DNA of 64,000 nucleotides, taken from contig JAXISZ010000001.1 of assembly GCA_034680345.1 (NCBI GenBank), forward strand, positions 1 to 64,000, written 5' to 3'. This DNA comes from SXZD01 sp034680345 (GTDB lineage Bacteria > Pseudomonadota > Gammaproteobacteria > Burkholderiales > Burkholderiaceae_B). The notes under the pieces are model-generated. The model made no database searches. It saw only the letters and a list, made by a program, of their open reading frames with translations, and had not been told where the DNA came from. This document shows positions 54,091-63,638 of the stretch, one piece after another. Both the position numbers and the translations under genes were made by a program. Within the stretch, counting starts at the first letter, position 1, and every line of letters begins with the position of its first letter.

Positions 54091-55557
54091 TTATTCAACG
54101 TCTTTAATTTCCAAGTGAACCGGAAAACCCCACAAACGCTCAACATAAGCCATGGTTTTTTCAACCTCATCATGGTCTAAAGGACGACAACGGCGACGCA
54201 TGTAACTCAAAACCAATGACCGATCTGTCATGCGAGCATATGAAGTAATTTGTATATCGGGCACCATAGATTCGCGCGCGTATTGATCTGCCAATAAACT
54301 GCGTAAACGCCGATAACCCTCATCATTGTGAATACAATCAACCACGATGTCTGAAGACTGCTGGTGATCTGCAATTGCAAAAAGCCGAAAATCACGCATC
54401 ACCCGAGGTGAAAGAAACTGCCGAATAAATGATTCATCTTTAAAGTTACGCATACCAAAGTTTAATATCTTCAACCAATCACCAGTCCCAGCAATATCAG
54501 GAAACCACAAGCGGTCTTCAGTTGTTGGGTGTAATGTTATACGTTTAATGTCGCTAAAAATAGCAAAACCCAAAGCATAGGGATTGATTCTTAAGTAAGG
54601 CCCCTGCTCTGGTAGTGGTTGAAACACCACGTTGGTGTGCGATGTTAAAAATTCAAGCATAAAACCGTCACCCACATAACCTTTTTCATATAAGGTGTTT
54701 AGTAAAGTGTAATGCCAGAAGCTAGCCCACCCTTCATTCATTACCTTGGTTTGCCCTTGCGGATAAAAATACTGCGACATACGGCGCACAATACGAATCA
54801 ACTCACGCTCCCAATCTTTAAGCTTGGGGGCTTCTTTTTCTATGAAGTAAAGTAAATTTTCAACAGGTTCGGCAGGATAATTGTCACGTTCACGTTCAAT
54901 TTTAACAGCCTCAGGCAGCGAAACCGTAGCCATAATGGCATCGTACTGACGACGCTTGTCTTCTTGAATTTTGACCGCGCGATGGCGCACTTCTTCTTCA
55001 GATTGATAACGGCGTTTATACCGATTAACACCAAACATTTGCAAAGCATGCGCAGCATCTAACACTTGCTCCACAACTTCAAAACCATAGCGCTCCTCAC
55101 AATCCATGACGTAGTTTTTGGCAAATACTAAATAATCAACGATGGCGTCAGCTTGTGTCCACTGCCGAAACAGGTAATTGCCTTTAAAAAAAGAATTATG
55201 ACCATAACATGCATGAGCAATTACCAAGGCTTGCATGGTCATGGTATTTTCTTCCATTAAATAGGAGATGCAAGGGTCAGAATTAATAACCACCTCATAA
55301 GCCAAATTTTGCATGCCCTTATCGTACAAGTGTTCGTTGCGAGCAAAAGACTTACCAAAACTCCAATGCGCATACATCACTGGCATGGCTCCAGAAGAAT
55401 ATGCATCTAGCATTTGCTCTGCCGAAATGACTTCAATCTGATTGCGATAAATATCAAGTTTGTAGGTGTTCAATGCCAAATCAGCAATAATGGCATCGGC
55501 TTGTTCTAATAATGGAAAGGTCCACTCATTGCCTGCACTGTCCAAGCGCTGTGTCAT
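54091..55557 (-). CDS. SpoVR-family protein
   Basis: The 488 residues match the SpoVR/YcgB family, originally named for spore cortex formation in Bacillus but widespread in non-sporulating bacteria. Visible features are MPVMYAHWSFGKSFARNE, NTMTMQALVIAHACYGHNSFFKGNYLF in parts, and MNEGWASFWHYTLLNTLYE. The family has no proven biochemical activity; it is linked to stationary-phase and nitrogen-limitation responses with YeaG/YeaH. AGGAG seven bases before the ATG marks the start, 2 bp after yeaH. It is the last gene of the operon. Confidence 0.93.
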   Translation of the reverse strand: MTQRLDSAGNEWTFPLLEQADAIIADLALNTYKLDIYRNQIEVISAEQMLDAYSSGAMPVMYAHWSFGKSFARNEHLYDKGMQNLAYEVVINSDPCISYLMEENTMTMQALVIAHACYGHNSFFKGNYLFRQWTQADAIVDYLVFAKNYVMDCEERYGFEVVEQVLDAAHALQMFGVNRYKRRYQSEEEVRHRAVKIQEDKRRQYDAIMATVSLPEAVKIERERDNYPAEPVENLLYFIEKEAPKLKDWERELIRIVRRMSQYFYPQGQTKVMNEGWASFWHYTLLNTLYEKGYVGDGFMLEFLTSHTNVVFQPLPEQGPYLRINPYALGFAIFSDIKRITLHPTTEDRLWFPDIAGTGDWLKILNFGMRNFKDESFIRQFLSPRVMRDFRLFAIADHQQSSDIVVDCIHNDEGYRRLRSLLADQYARESMVPDIQITSYARMTDRSLVLSYMRRRCRPLDHDEVEKTMAYVERLWGFPVHLEIKDVE

Positions 55558-55559
55558 TG

Positions 55560-56915
55560 TTATACTCCTGCGCGTGCGCCCGCTTTACGTTTTTCAAATA
55601 ACCCGCGAAACACCGGATAAATATCGCGTCGATTAAAGATTTTTCTCATCGAAAAAAAACCATCAAATTTTTCTGCCAAACGTTCAAACGCGTCCCATAG
55701 ATCAGAGGAGCGATGCAAACCCATAATAGACGAAGGCATGGTTTCTACATAAGCAAAATAGCGCACATTCGGTAAAATGTGTTTTGCTAAATGTTGCGCT
55801 GAAGCCCGCGCATCACGCTCAGTGGCGTCGCCATCTGAAGCTTGCGCAACATAAATATTCCACAAACTGGGTGGAAAACGCGCCTGAATAATTGAAGACA
55901 TCAGTTCCATGGCGGGCATAATTTCAGTGCCACCAGACTTGGTGCCATAAAAGAAATCATGCTCATCAACTTCTTCCGCTTCGTCGGTGTGGCGAATAAA
56001 CACCAAGGATACGGCCTCGTACTTTTTTGTCAAAAACAAATAAAGCAGTGTGTAAAAACGCTTGGCTAAATCTTTTTTTTGCTCGTCCATGGAAGCAGAC
56101 ACATCCATTAAACAAAACATAACGGCATTGGTTGAAGGCTCTGGCAAAACAACACGATGACGAAAGCGTAAATCAATTTCATCTAAAAATGGTACAAAAT
56201 TGCGCTTGGTTTGCTGGCGCGTTTCAAAATCTTCAGGCACAAGCAAACCGTCACTTTGATTTTGGTCTTGATCTTGCGTATTTTCTTCGGTCTGAGCATT
56301 TTTTTTAAGCACAGCCGGTGGTTGTGATGCTTGATTATCGACTTGGTCTTGATCATCGTCAAAATTTCCACCTAGGGCAATGCGACGCATAATCGATGCC
56401 TTCATCGTACGCACCACAGACAAAGAAGTTGGCGCTCCTGAACGGGTAAAACCTGCATGGTGGCTTTTTAAAAGCTTAACCTTAGACAATTCTTTTCTAA
56501 GCAACTCAGGCAGTTCTAGGTCGTCAAAATACAAACTCAAAAACTCTTCTCGCGACAGTACAAAAGTAAAGGTATCTTCGCCACTGCCTTGCCCTGCTTT
56601 TTGCCCACCCTGCCCATCAGATTGATCACTTTTAGGGCGTGGAATACGGTCACCTGGAACAAAATCTCGATTACCAGGTAACACCCGCTCGCGATCCCCC
56701 CCCTCGCCATAAACAAATGTGGGCTCTGAAATGTCTTTATCTGGCACACGGACATGGACCTTACCGTCTGCGCTAACATCTGAAATGGTTGACTGTGCGG
56801 CCACATCTGAAACCGCTTTTTTTAGCTGCGACTTGTAACGGCGAATAAAACGCTCGCGATTGGGCAAGCTGCGGTACTTGCCATTGAGTCGGCGATCAAT
56901 CAAAGTTGAACTCAT
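55560..56915 (-). CDS. yeaH: YeaH/YhbH-family (DUF444) protein
   Basis: The 451-residue protein begins STLIDRRLNGKYRSLPNRERFIRRYKSQLKKAV split over the typical basic N-terminus. It has a Gly-rich stretch (GQGGQKAGQGSGED) and ends in a von Willebrand A-like domain with a MIDAS start VMFCLMDVSASMDEQ. In E. coli its partner is the kinase YeaG (PrkA), in a stress operon under RpoS and nitrogen control. ATG 56915 has a G-rich Shine-Dalgarno site six bases upstream and is better than the open start at 56939. It sits between prkA and spoVR. Confidence 0.93.
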   Translation of the reverse strand: MSSTLIDRRLNGKYRSLPNRERFIRRYKSQLKKAVSDVAAQSTISDVSADGKVHVRVPDKDISEPTFVYGEGGDRERVLPGNRDFVPGDRIPRPKSDQSDGQGGQKAGQGSGEDTFTFVLSREEFLSLYFDDLELPELLRKELSKVKLLKSHHAGFTRSGAPTSLSVVRTMKASIMRRIALGGNFDDDQDQVDNQASQPPAVLKKNAQTEENTQDQDQNQSDGLLVPEDFETRQQTKRNFVPFLDEIDLRFRHRVVLPEPSTNAVMFCLMDVSASMDEQKKDLAKRFYTLLYLFLTKKYEAVSLVFIRHTDEAEEVDEHDFFYGTKSGGTEIMPAMELMSSIIQARFPPSLWNIYVAQASDGDATERDARASAQHLAKHILPNVRYFAYVETMPSSIMGLHRSSDLWDAFERLAEKFDGFFSMRKIFNRRDIYPVFRGLFEKRKAGARAGV

Positions 56916-56991
56916 GCAAACCCCCATCCTCGAAAACAACCGAGCGTAATAACATTAACGCTCAAACTGCTATCGACTCATCATCAAGACT

Positions 56992-58968
56992 TTAAGACGC
57001 TTTTTTCACGCGCATATGCCACTCTACCAACAAACGCACTTGCTTTTCTGTGTACCCTTTGGTCACCATACGGTCAACAAAATTGCGATGCTTGTCTACA
57101 TTTTCTTTCGAAGCCTTAGCGTCGAAAGAAATAACCGGCAACAAGTCTTCTGTTTTAGAAAACATTGAACGCTCAATGACTTCACGCAATTTTTCATAAC
57201 TGGTCCAAGCAGGAACCCTACCCCCTTGAGAGGCCTGAGCACGCAATACAAAATTAACCACCTCATTGCGAAAGTCTTTGGGATTAGCAATTCCCGCGGG
57301 TTTTTCTATGCGATTGAGTTCTTCATTCAGGGCATCGCGATCAAAAATTTGCCCTGTATCGGGGTCGCGAAACTCTTCATTTTGAATCCATTTATCAGCA
57401 AACTGAATGTAACGCTCAAACAAATTTTGTCCATACTCGCTATAACTTTCAAGGTACGCGGTTTGAATTTCTTTTGCAACAAACTCAGCGTATTTGGGCG
57501 TTAAATAGCCTTTAACAAATTCTAATAAACGACGCTGTTGTTCATCGGGTAAATTGTCTTTGATAATTTGTTGTTCAAGCACATATAGCAAATGGACTGG
57601 GTTGGCTGCCACCTCTTGATGATCAAAGTTAAACACGCGAGACAACACTTTGTAAGCCCAGCGAGTTGAAGAGCCCATCATCGCTTCGTCAGGGCCGGCA
57701 GCATCTCGATATTCTTGAATAGGCTTGGCATGCGGGTCAACGTCTTTCAAGTTTTCGCCATCATACACCCGCATTTTGCTATACACATTGCTATTGGCAG
57801 GTTCGCGCAAGCGAGTCAGCACAGAAAACTGCGCCATCATATCTAAAGTACCTGGCGCACAAGACGCGTTTGCCAAAGAAGAGTGCTCTAAAAGTTTTCG
57901 GTAAATTTTTATCTCTTCAGACACCCGCAAGCAGTAAGGTACTTTAACAATATAAACACGGTCTAAAAAAGCTTCATTGGTTTTGTTGTTTCGAAACTGC
58001 TGCCATTCAGATTCATTGCTATGGGCTAGAATAACGCCGTCAAAAGGAATAGCGCCGAAACCCTCTGTACCCTTAAAATTACGTTCCTGAGTGGCTGTTA
58101 GTAAAGGATGCAACATTTTAATGGGTGCTTTAAACATTTCCACAAACTCAAGCAAACCTTGGTTGGCCAAGCACAACCCCCCTGAAAAACTGTAGGCATC
58201 TGGGTCGTCTTGTGCAAACTGGTTTAACTTGCGAATATCCACTTTACCCACCAAAGCGGAAATGTCTTGGTTGTTTTCATCTCCTGGCTCTGTCTTAGCA
58301 ATCGCCACTTGGTTTAAAGTGGATGGCTGCAACCGCACCACACGGAATTTTCGCAAATCGCCTTCAAATTCTTGTAAACGCTTTGTGGCCCAAGGGCTAG
58401 CAATCCCTGTTAAATAACGTTTTGAAATGCCGTATTTGTCTTGTAGCAGATGGCCATAAGTTTGTGGGTCAAACAAACCCAAAGGAGACTCATTAACAGG
58501 AGAATCCTTTAAAGCATAGATGGGATTTTTTTCCATCAATGATTTTAATTTTTCAGCCAATGAAGACTTAGCACTACCCACAGGACCAAGCAGATATAAA
58601 ACTTGTTTGCGTTCTTCTAAACCCTGAGCCGCATGCTTGAAGTAAGCCACAATGCTTTCAATGACCTCTTCCATGCCATAGAACTCGGCAAAACTCGGAT
58701 AACGGCGAATAATTCGATTTGAAAAAATACGAGATAAACGAGCATCATGGCGAGTGTCGATGACCTCAGGCTCACCAATGGCCATTAAAATACGCTCTGC
58801 AGCACTGGCGTAAACGCTGGGATCGGACTTGCACAAATCCAAGTAGGCCTCAAGAGACATTTCAGACTCAAGCTGGGCAGCATAGCGCTCCTGAAATGTT
58901 GAAAAAATATCGGTATTGACAGACACGTTTTCAGTCAATCCATTTTGATTGGCTGTTTTTGATTCCAT
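56992..58968 (-). CDS. prkA: PrkA-family serine kinase / AAA+ protein (YeaG)
   Basis: PrkA homologues combine an N-terminal AAA+ domain with a C-terminal kinase-like domain; the E. coli YeaG acts in starvation survival. The 658 residues show a P-loop LLGPVGSAKSSLAEKL (GPVGSAKS at 128-135), a following PLGLFDP, QGLLEFVEMFKAPIKMLHPLLTATQE in parts, and ILAHSNESEWQQF. AGGAGG before the ATG is the best ribosome site in the window, suggesting high expression when the gene is on. No sigma-54 promoter is evident upstream. It is the first gene of the operon prkA-yeaH-spoVR. Confidence 0.94.
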   Translation of the reverse strand: MESKTANQNGLTENVSVNTDIFSTFQERYAAQLESEMSLEAYLDLCKSDPSVYASAAERILMAIGEPEVIDTRHDARLSRIFSNRIIRRYPSFAEFYGMEEVIESIVAYFKHAAQGLEERKQVLYLLGPVGSAKSSLAEKLKSLMEKNPIYALKDSPVNESPLGLFDPQTYGHLLQDKYGISKRYLTGIASPWATKRLQEFEGDLRKFRVVRLQPSTLNQVAIAKTEPGDENNQDISALVGKVDIRKLNQFAQDDPDAYSFSGGLCLANQGLLEFVEMFKAPIKMLHPLLTATQERNFKGTEGFGAIPFDGVILAHSNESEWQQFRNNKTNEAFLDRVYIVKVPYCLRVSEEIKIYRKLLEHSSLANASCAPGTLDMMAQFSVLTRLREPANSNVYSKMRVYDGENLKDVDPHAKPIQEYRDAAGPDEAMMGSSTRWAYKVLSRVFNFDHQEVAANPVHLLYVLEQQIIKDNLPDEQQRRLLEFVKGYLTPKYAEFVAKEIQTAYLESYSEYGQNLFERYIQFADKWIQNEEFRDPDTGQIFDRDALNEELNRIEKPAGIANPKDFRNEVVNFVLRAQASQGGRVPAWTSYEKLREVIERSMFSKTEDLLPVISFDAKASKENVDKHRNFVDRMVTKGYTEKQVRLLVEWHMRVKKAS

Positions 58969-59226
58969 GCAACCTCCTATTTACGGCAGAGAACTGACTT
59001 TTATTAACTACACTTATTTGACTCTAATTTAAGCCGAACTTCAAAATCTAAATTTAATTCTACAGACACAGAGTGTATTGGCATTTCGGTTTATGGCAAC
59101 CTCTCCCCATAAGTATGCGCCGCCATCTACCCTACAACGCTCCCTATTAGGGGGAGACAACACCAGACAACAAACAATTTTTAGCGAAAAATCATAAAAA
59201 AATGCTTATCAAATCTGGTGTAATGA

Positions 59227-60219
59227 TTAATTTTTATGGAATACTTCATTACGAATTTTCCACTTTTCTTGCACTTTACCTATCACCAAGGTTTTAGTGC
59301 CTATTTCTTTCATTCTTTCTGTACTGTATTCCTGTACAAAACTAACTTCAACCTCTGACGCTGATTTTGGCAAAATATGTATATCAGACAACGTCAAAGT
59401 AATTGAGGCAGGTGCTGCTAAACGGCTACGGCGCAATTTTTCCCATGCCATGCGATTAGCCATACCATGCTGAAAATCGGCTGCGTAAGCATCTAAATAA
59501 AGTTCAAAATTCTTGCCTGCCCACGCTTGAGCCCAAGTTTGCACTACAGCAATAACCTCATCAGCTAACATATTTTGTGCATTTACAAAATCTGAGGTAG
59601 ATTGAGATTGATTCACAGAACCGGCTGATTCGCCACCTGCCACTTTTTCATCTGCTACTTGATTGGTAACTAGAGGTACTGCAGTAACGTTGTCTTCAGA
59701 GAGTTCGGGACGTTGTTGGTTCGCTTGACCTTCAGAAGCCAAAGGCTGATGTGTTGCATTGACAGGCGCATTGCTAAGGCCCAGCGTTTTTGCAGGGCCA
59801 AAATGCTCAAGTCTATTGCCTATATTAAAACCAAGAAAACTAGATTTTTTAAATACCAACTCATAAGGTGTAACCTCAATATACTGGCCCTGGTCCTCGC
59901 GCAGCACATACGCGTATGTCATACCATCTTGACCTAATTCATTAATTTCTAATTGATTTTTTAAATTAATAGGCGCACCTAAAATATTTTTAACTTCTAG
60001 CGCACTCATGCCTTGTTTTAATTGTGCAACTTCTTTAGGCGTAATAAATTCTTTTGCCAAATGTGTTGAGTTTACTGAAGTGTCCTGAACTGTGTTTTTT
60101 GAGTTTGGAGAGTTTATTTTTTGTGTACTACAACCGTTTAGGCCATTTACCCCCATTAACCCCAAAATAAAAAAATTAAAACACACGCTAAGAAAACGCT
60201 CTTTAAACTTAAAATTCAT
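59227..60219 (-). CDS. lipoprotein with BamE-like and NTF2-like domains
   Basis: The 330 residues start with a lipoprotein signal ending at about Cys30 (GLNGC). Residues about 55-80 (TPKEVAQLKQGMSALEVKNILGAPI) match the BamE/SmpA/OmlA fold pattern. A long Gln/Asn/Ser-rich linker (about 155-215) follows. The C-terminal about 110 residues (VVQTWAQAWAGKNFELYLDAYAADF, then ITLTLSDIHILP and KTLVIGKVQEKWKI in pieces) look like an NTF2/SnoaL-like domain as found at the end of some L,D-transpeptidase proteins. The function is unknown; an envelope scaffold role is plausible. Confidence 0.65.
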   Translation of the reverse strand: MNFKFKERFLSVCFNFFILGLMGVNGLNGCSTQKINSPNSKNTVQDTSVNSTHLAKEFITPKEVAQLKQGMSALEVKNILGAPINLKNQLEINELGQDGMTYAYVLREDQGQYIEVTPYELVFKKSSFLGFNIGNRLEHFGPAKTLGLSNAPVNATHQPLASEGQANQQRPELSEDNVTAVPLVTNQVADEKVAGGESAGSVNQSQSTSDFVNAQNMLADEVIAVVQTWAQAWAGKNFELYLDAYAADFQHGMANRMAWEKLRRSRLAAPASITLTLSDIHILPKSASEVEVSFVQEYSTERMKEIGTKTLVIGKVQEKWKIRNEVFHKN

Positions 60220-60379
60220 AAATTAAAGCCTCCAAAAATTAGAATAAACCACTTAACGAGAAAAGTTTTAATCAATAAAAACGAATGTTCCTGTTATTTT
60301 AACGTCTATATAAACTTCAAAACTATATTATGTCTCAGGCCAGACAATTAAAATTCGCTCACAAAAATTGCATTATTAC
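60220..60379. other. intergenic AT-rich stretch, nothing recognised
   Basis: This part of the 877-bp gap between the lipoprotein gene and trhO shows no gene. It probably holds the lipoprotein promoter and perhaps the decayed 5' end of the transposase that follows. Confidence 0.4.
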
Positions 60380-60995
60380 CTAAACACTGAATCAAGCCTT
60401 TGAATTGATTAAGACTCTGTGGAGTACAGAACAACTTTCATTAAAATCATTGATTAGCCATAAAAGTATATGTCACCATATTTACAAAGATCATTAATAC
60501 GGCGACACTGCTTGGCAAGGATTACGATGGCAAAAAAGAAAACATTATGGCTCTGAACACGACAGAAGCGGATAAATGCTTGGAAAGCAACCTATTTTAG
60601 AAAGACCAGAAATTATTGAAAGGCGCTTACCAATAAGCGATTTGGTCAGTACAATCACCTATTGATAACGGCAAAAAATTTGCAAATCACAAGAGAATTG
60701 ATGATGCTTTAAATTCAACCAGTTACTTTGCAGATCCATTTTCTAGCTAGCAGCATGGTTGCAACGAAAATCTTAATGACTTTTACGACAATATATCCCA
60801 AAAAAACGTCCGTTATTTACAGTTACAGAAGATGAAATAGAAATGATTGTACAATTTTTAAATCATAGACCAAGAAAAAGATTGGGGTAAAAAACGCTAA
60901 ATAAGGTGTTTTTTCAATCGACTAAAGCGGTTGCACTTCGTACTCGAATCCACGAATTAAAAATCAAGAATAAAACCCACAACAAAAAAACCAAT
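60380..60995 (+). mobile_element. IS30-family transposase relic (copy B)
   Basis: Fragments of one IS30-type transposase follow one another across frames: NQAFELIKTLWSTEQ and ISHKSICHHIYKDH, then WQKRKHYGSEHDRSG and MLGKQPILERPEIIERR. Next come DNGKKFANHKRIDDAL and YFADPF, then FTVTEDEIEMIVQFLNHRPRKRLG, and finally NKVFFQSTKAVALRT. Several stops and frameshifts separate them. A segment of the DDE region between DLVSTIT and DNGKK is deleted, so the protein cannot be active. No inverted ends are recognisable. Confidence 0.85.
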
Positions 60996-61096
60996 TAATT
61001 TTCTTTTCATCATTCACAAAAAGGCTAAACAAACAATAAAAAACCCTCATACAATGCGTTTTATAATGATTAACATTTTATTTCTTTGACAAAACA

Positions 61097-61861
61097 ATGC
61101 CCATGAACGCCAATGTTGCCAACATTTCAGCCTATTTGTTTGTAAATATCACAGACATTGCCACACTCCAACCAAAATTGCTGGCACAGTGCCAAGAACT
61201 TAACCTAAAAGGCACCATTTTGTTGGCCAATGAAGGCATTAATCTTTTTTTAGCTGGCCCAGAAAACGCCATCAAACAGTTCATCAAACAATTACAAAAA
61301 GACCCCCGTTTCAGCAGGCTTGAACCAAAATATTCTTTTTCTAATGACCAGCCATTTAAAAGAATGTTGGTTAAACAAAAAAAAGAGATCATCACCATGA
61401 AACGACCTTTAATTCAACCGGAGCAAGGCCGCGCACCTAGCGTTAGTGCAAAACAATTGGAACAATGGCTTACACAGGGGCACGATGAGGAAAAACGCCC
61501 TGTTGTTTTAATGGACACACGCAATGCGTTTGAGGTGGATTTTGGCACCTTCAACAATGCGATAGACTATCGCATATCCAAATTCAGTGATTTTCCTGAA
61601 ATCATAGAATCAAAAACCAAAGAATTTACTGGAAAAACCGTAGTTACTTTTTGTACAGGCGGCATTCGCTGCGAAAAAGCTGCCATACTCATGCAAAATG
61701 CTGGCTACGAACGCGTGTATCAACTAGAAGGCGGTATTTTGAAGTATTTTGAAGAAGTTGGCGGATCCCATTACCATGGCAATTGCTTTGTATTTGACGA
61801 ACGTCAAGCGCTTGACCCTGCTTTAGCCACAACGCAAACAAACAATACAATATCAATTTAA
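61097..61861 (+). CDS. trhO: tRNA uridine 5-hydroxylase TrhO (rhodanese domain)
   Basis: TrhO (YceA) installs the hydroxyl of ho5U34 in tRNA in an oxygen-dependent way. The 254 residues show an N-terminal acylphosphatase-like domain (GTILLANEGINLFLAG) and a rhodanese domain with DTRNAFEVDFGTF and the active-site loop TFCTGGIRCEKAA, Cys186. The family ends in a Cys motif region, here GNCFVFDERQALDP. ATG 61103, two codons in, is an alternative start. ettA follows after 41 bp. Confidence 0.92.
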   Translation: MPMNANVANISAYLFVNITDIATLQPKLLAQCQELNLKGTILLANEGINLFLAGPENAIKQFIKQLQKDPRFSRLEPKYSFSNDQPFKRMLVKQKKEIITMKRPLIQPEQGRAPSVSAKQLEQWLTQGHDEEKRPVVLMDTRNAFEVDFGTFNNAIDYRISKFSDFPEIIESKTKEFTGKTVVTFCTGGIRCEKAAILMQNAGYERVYQLEGGILKYFEEVGGSHYHGNCFVFDERQALDPALATTQTNNTISI

Positions 61862-61902
61862 ATTAACCCATTTTTATATTATTTTTAGGACAGACTCTCA
61901 CC

Positions 61903-63564
61903 ATGGCGCAATATGTTTACAGCATGAACCGAGTTAGCAAAACGGTTCCCCCTAAGCGGCAAATTCTCAAAGACATTTCCTTAAGCTTTTTTCCTGGGGC
62001 CAAAATTGGGGTTCTAGGTTTAAATGGTTCAGGAAAATCAAGTTTACTGAAAATTATGGCAGGGGTAGACAAAGAGATAGAAGGCGAAGCTGTTCCTATG
62101 CCAGGTATCAAAGTGGGTTATTTGCCTCAAGAACCTGAACTGAATGCAGAACACACTGTTCGCCAAGCTGTTGAAGAGGGTTTAGGTGATGTAATGCAAG
62201 CCAAACAAAAACTTGAAGACATTTACGCAGCCTACGCTGAACCAGACGCCGACTTTGATAAACTGGCCGAAGAACAAGCCAAATATGAAGCCATTATTGC
62301 CACCAGCGGCAGCGACAGTGAACATCAATTAGAAATTGCTGCAGACGCTTTGCGTTTACCCACTTGGGAGGCTGTGATCAAAAATTTATCGGGCGGTGAA
62401 AAACGGCGCGTTGCCCTGTGTCGGCTTTTGCTTTCAAAACCCGACATGCTTTTGTTAGATGAACCGACCAACCACTTAGACGCTGAATCGGTAGATTGGT
62501 TAGAACAATTTTTGGCAAAATTTCCTGGTACCGTGGTTGCAGTAACGCACGATCGCTATTTCTTAGACAACGCTGCAGAATGGATTTTAGAGCTCGACCG
62601 CGGTCATGGTATACCATGGAAAGGCAATTACAGCTCTTGGCTAGACCAAAAACAAGATCGCTTAAAACAAGAAGAAGCCTCTGAAAGTGCGCGCCAAAAA
62701 GCCCTAAAAAAAGAATTAGAATGGGTGAGACAAAATCCCAAGGGCCGACAAGCTAAATCTAAAGCCCGCATTGCCCGCTTTGAAGAACTGGCAAGCCACG
62801 AATATCAAAAACGCAACGAAACTCAAGAAATCTTTATTCCGGTGGCTGAGCGTTTAGGCAACGAAGTTATCGAATTTAACAATGTCAGCAAAGCTTTTGG
62901 CGACCGCCTTTTAATTGACAAACTTAGCTTTAAAATTCCGCCAGGCGCAATTGTCGGTATTATTGGCCCCAATGGCGCAGGTAAATCTACGCTGTTTCGC
63001 ATGATCACAGGACGAGAAACACCTGACGAGGGCGATGTAAAAGTTGGCCAAACCGTACAAGTGGCCTATGTAGACCAAAGCCGTGAAGCCTTACCCAATG
63101 AAAAAACAGTTTGGGAGGCGATATCCGACGGTGCCGACTTGTTAACCGTTGGTAAATTTGAAGTGTCTTCCCGCGCTTATATTGGTCGCTTCAATTTTAA
63201 AGGCAGCGACCAACAAAAAATTGTGGGTCATTTATCAGGCGGAGAAAGAGGACGGCTACACCTCGCAAAAACCTTAATTGCGGGAGGCAATGTTCTGCTG
63301 CTGGACGAACCTTCAAACGATCTAGACGTTGAAACCCTGAGGGCCCTAGAAGACGCGCTTCTTGAATTTGCTGGTACTGTGCTTGTCATCAGCCACGACC
63401 GCTGGTTCTTAGACCGTATTGCCACCCATATTTTAGCTTGTGAAGGCGAGTCACAATGGACCTTCTTTAATGGCAATTACCAAGAATACGAAGCTGATAA
63501 ACGCAAACGCTTAGGTGAAGAAGGTGCAAAACCCAAACGCTTGCGCTATAAGCCACTCAAATAA
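61903..63564 (+). CDS. ettA: energy-dependent translational throttle protein EttA
   Basis: EttA is an ABC-F ATPase that gates the first translation steps at the ribosomal E site according to the ATP/ADP ratio. The 553 residues match the family length. Two ABC domains are complete: GLNGSGKSS and LSGGEKRRVALCRLLL with LLLDEPTNHLD in the first, GPNGAGKST and LSGGERGRLHLAKTL with LLLDEPSNDLD in the second. The linker between them carries the EttA-typical KQDRLKQEEASESARQKALK in part. AGGA before ATG and the terminator at 63591 set its limits. Confidence 0.96.
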   Translation: MAQYVYSMNRVSKTVPPKRQILKDISLSFFPGAKIGVLGLNGSGKSSLLKIMAGVDKEIEGEAVPMPGIKVGYLPQEPELNAEHTVRQAVEEGLGDVMQAKQKLEDIYAAYAEPDADFDKLAEEQAKYEAIIATSGSDSEHQLEIAADALRLPTWEAVIKNLSGGEKRRVALCRLLLSKPDMLLLDEPTNHLDAESVDWLEQFLAKFPGTVVAVTHDRYFLDNAAEWILELDRGHGIPWKGNYSSWLDQKQDRLKQEEASESARQKALKKELEWVRQNPKGRQAKSKARIARFEELASHEYQKRNETQEIFIPVAERLGNEVIEFNNVSKAFGDRLLIDKLSFKIPPGAIVGIIGPNGAGKSTLFRMITGRETPDEGDVKVGQTVQVAYVDQSREALPNEKTVWEAISDGADLLTVGKFEVSSRAYIGRFNFKGSDQQKIVGHLSGGERGRLHLAKTLIAGGNVLLLDEPSNDLDVETLRALEDALLEFAGTVLVISHDRWFLDRIATHILACEGESQWTFFNGNYQEYEADKRKRLGEEGAKPKRLRYKPLK

Positions 63565-63590
63565 TTGAACACTTTTTAGTTTAAAGCCAC

Positions 63591-63621
63591 TCCACGGACA
63601 ATTCGATCCGTGGAAATTTTT
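63591..63621 (+). terminator. intrinsic terminator after ettA
   Basis: tccacgga at 63591-63598 pairs perfectly with tccgtgga at 63607-63614 around an 8-base loop, followed by aattttt. It ends the trhO-ettA transcript and lies between convergent genes. Confidence 0.85.
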
Positions 63622-63638
63622 CAATAAAGCCCAGAGTA

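Noticed and set aside
59160..59221. Inverted repeat acaccaga / tctggtgt after the lipoprotein gene
   Set aside because: The arms are 8 bp and 46 bp apart with no T tract after the stem; likely chance or weak structure.
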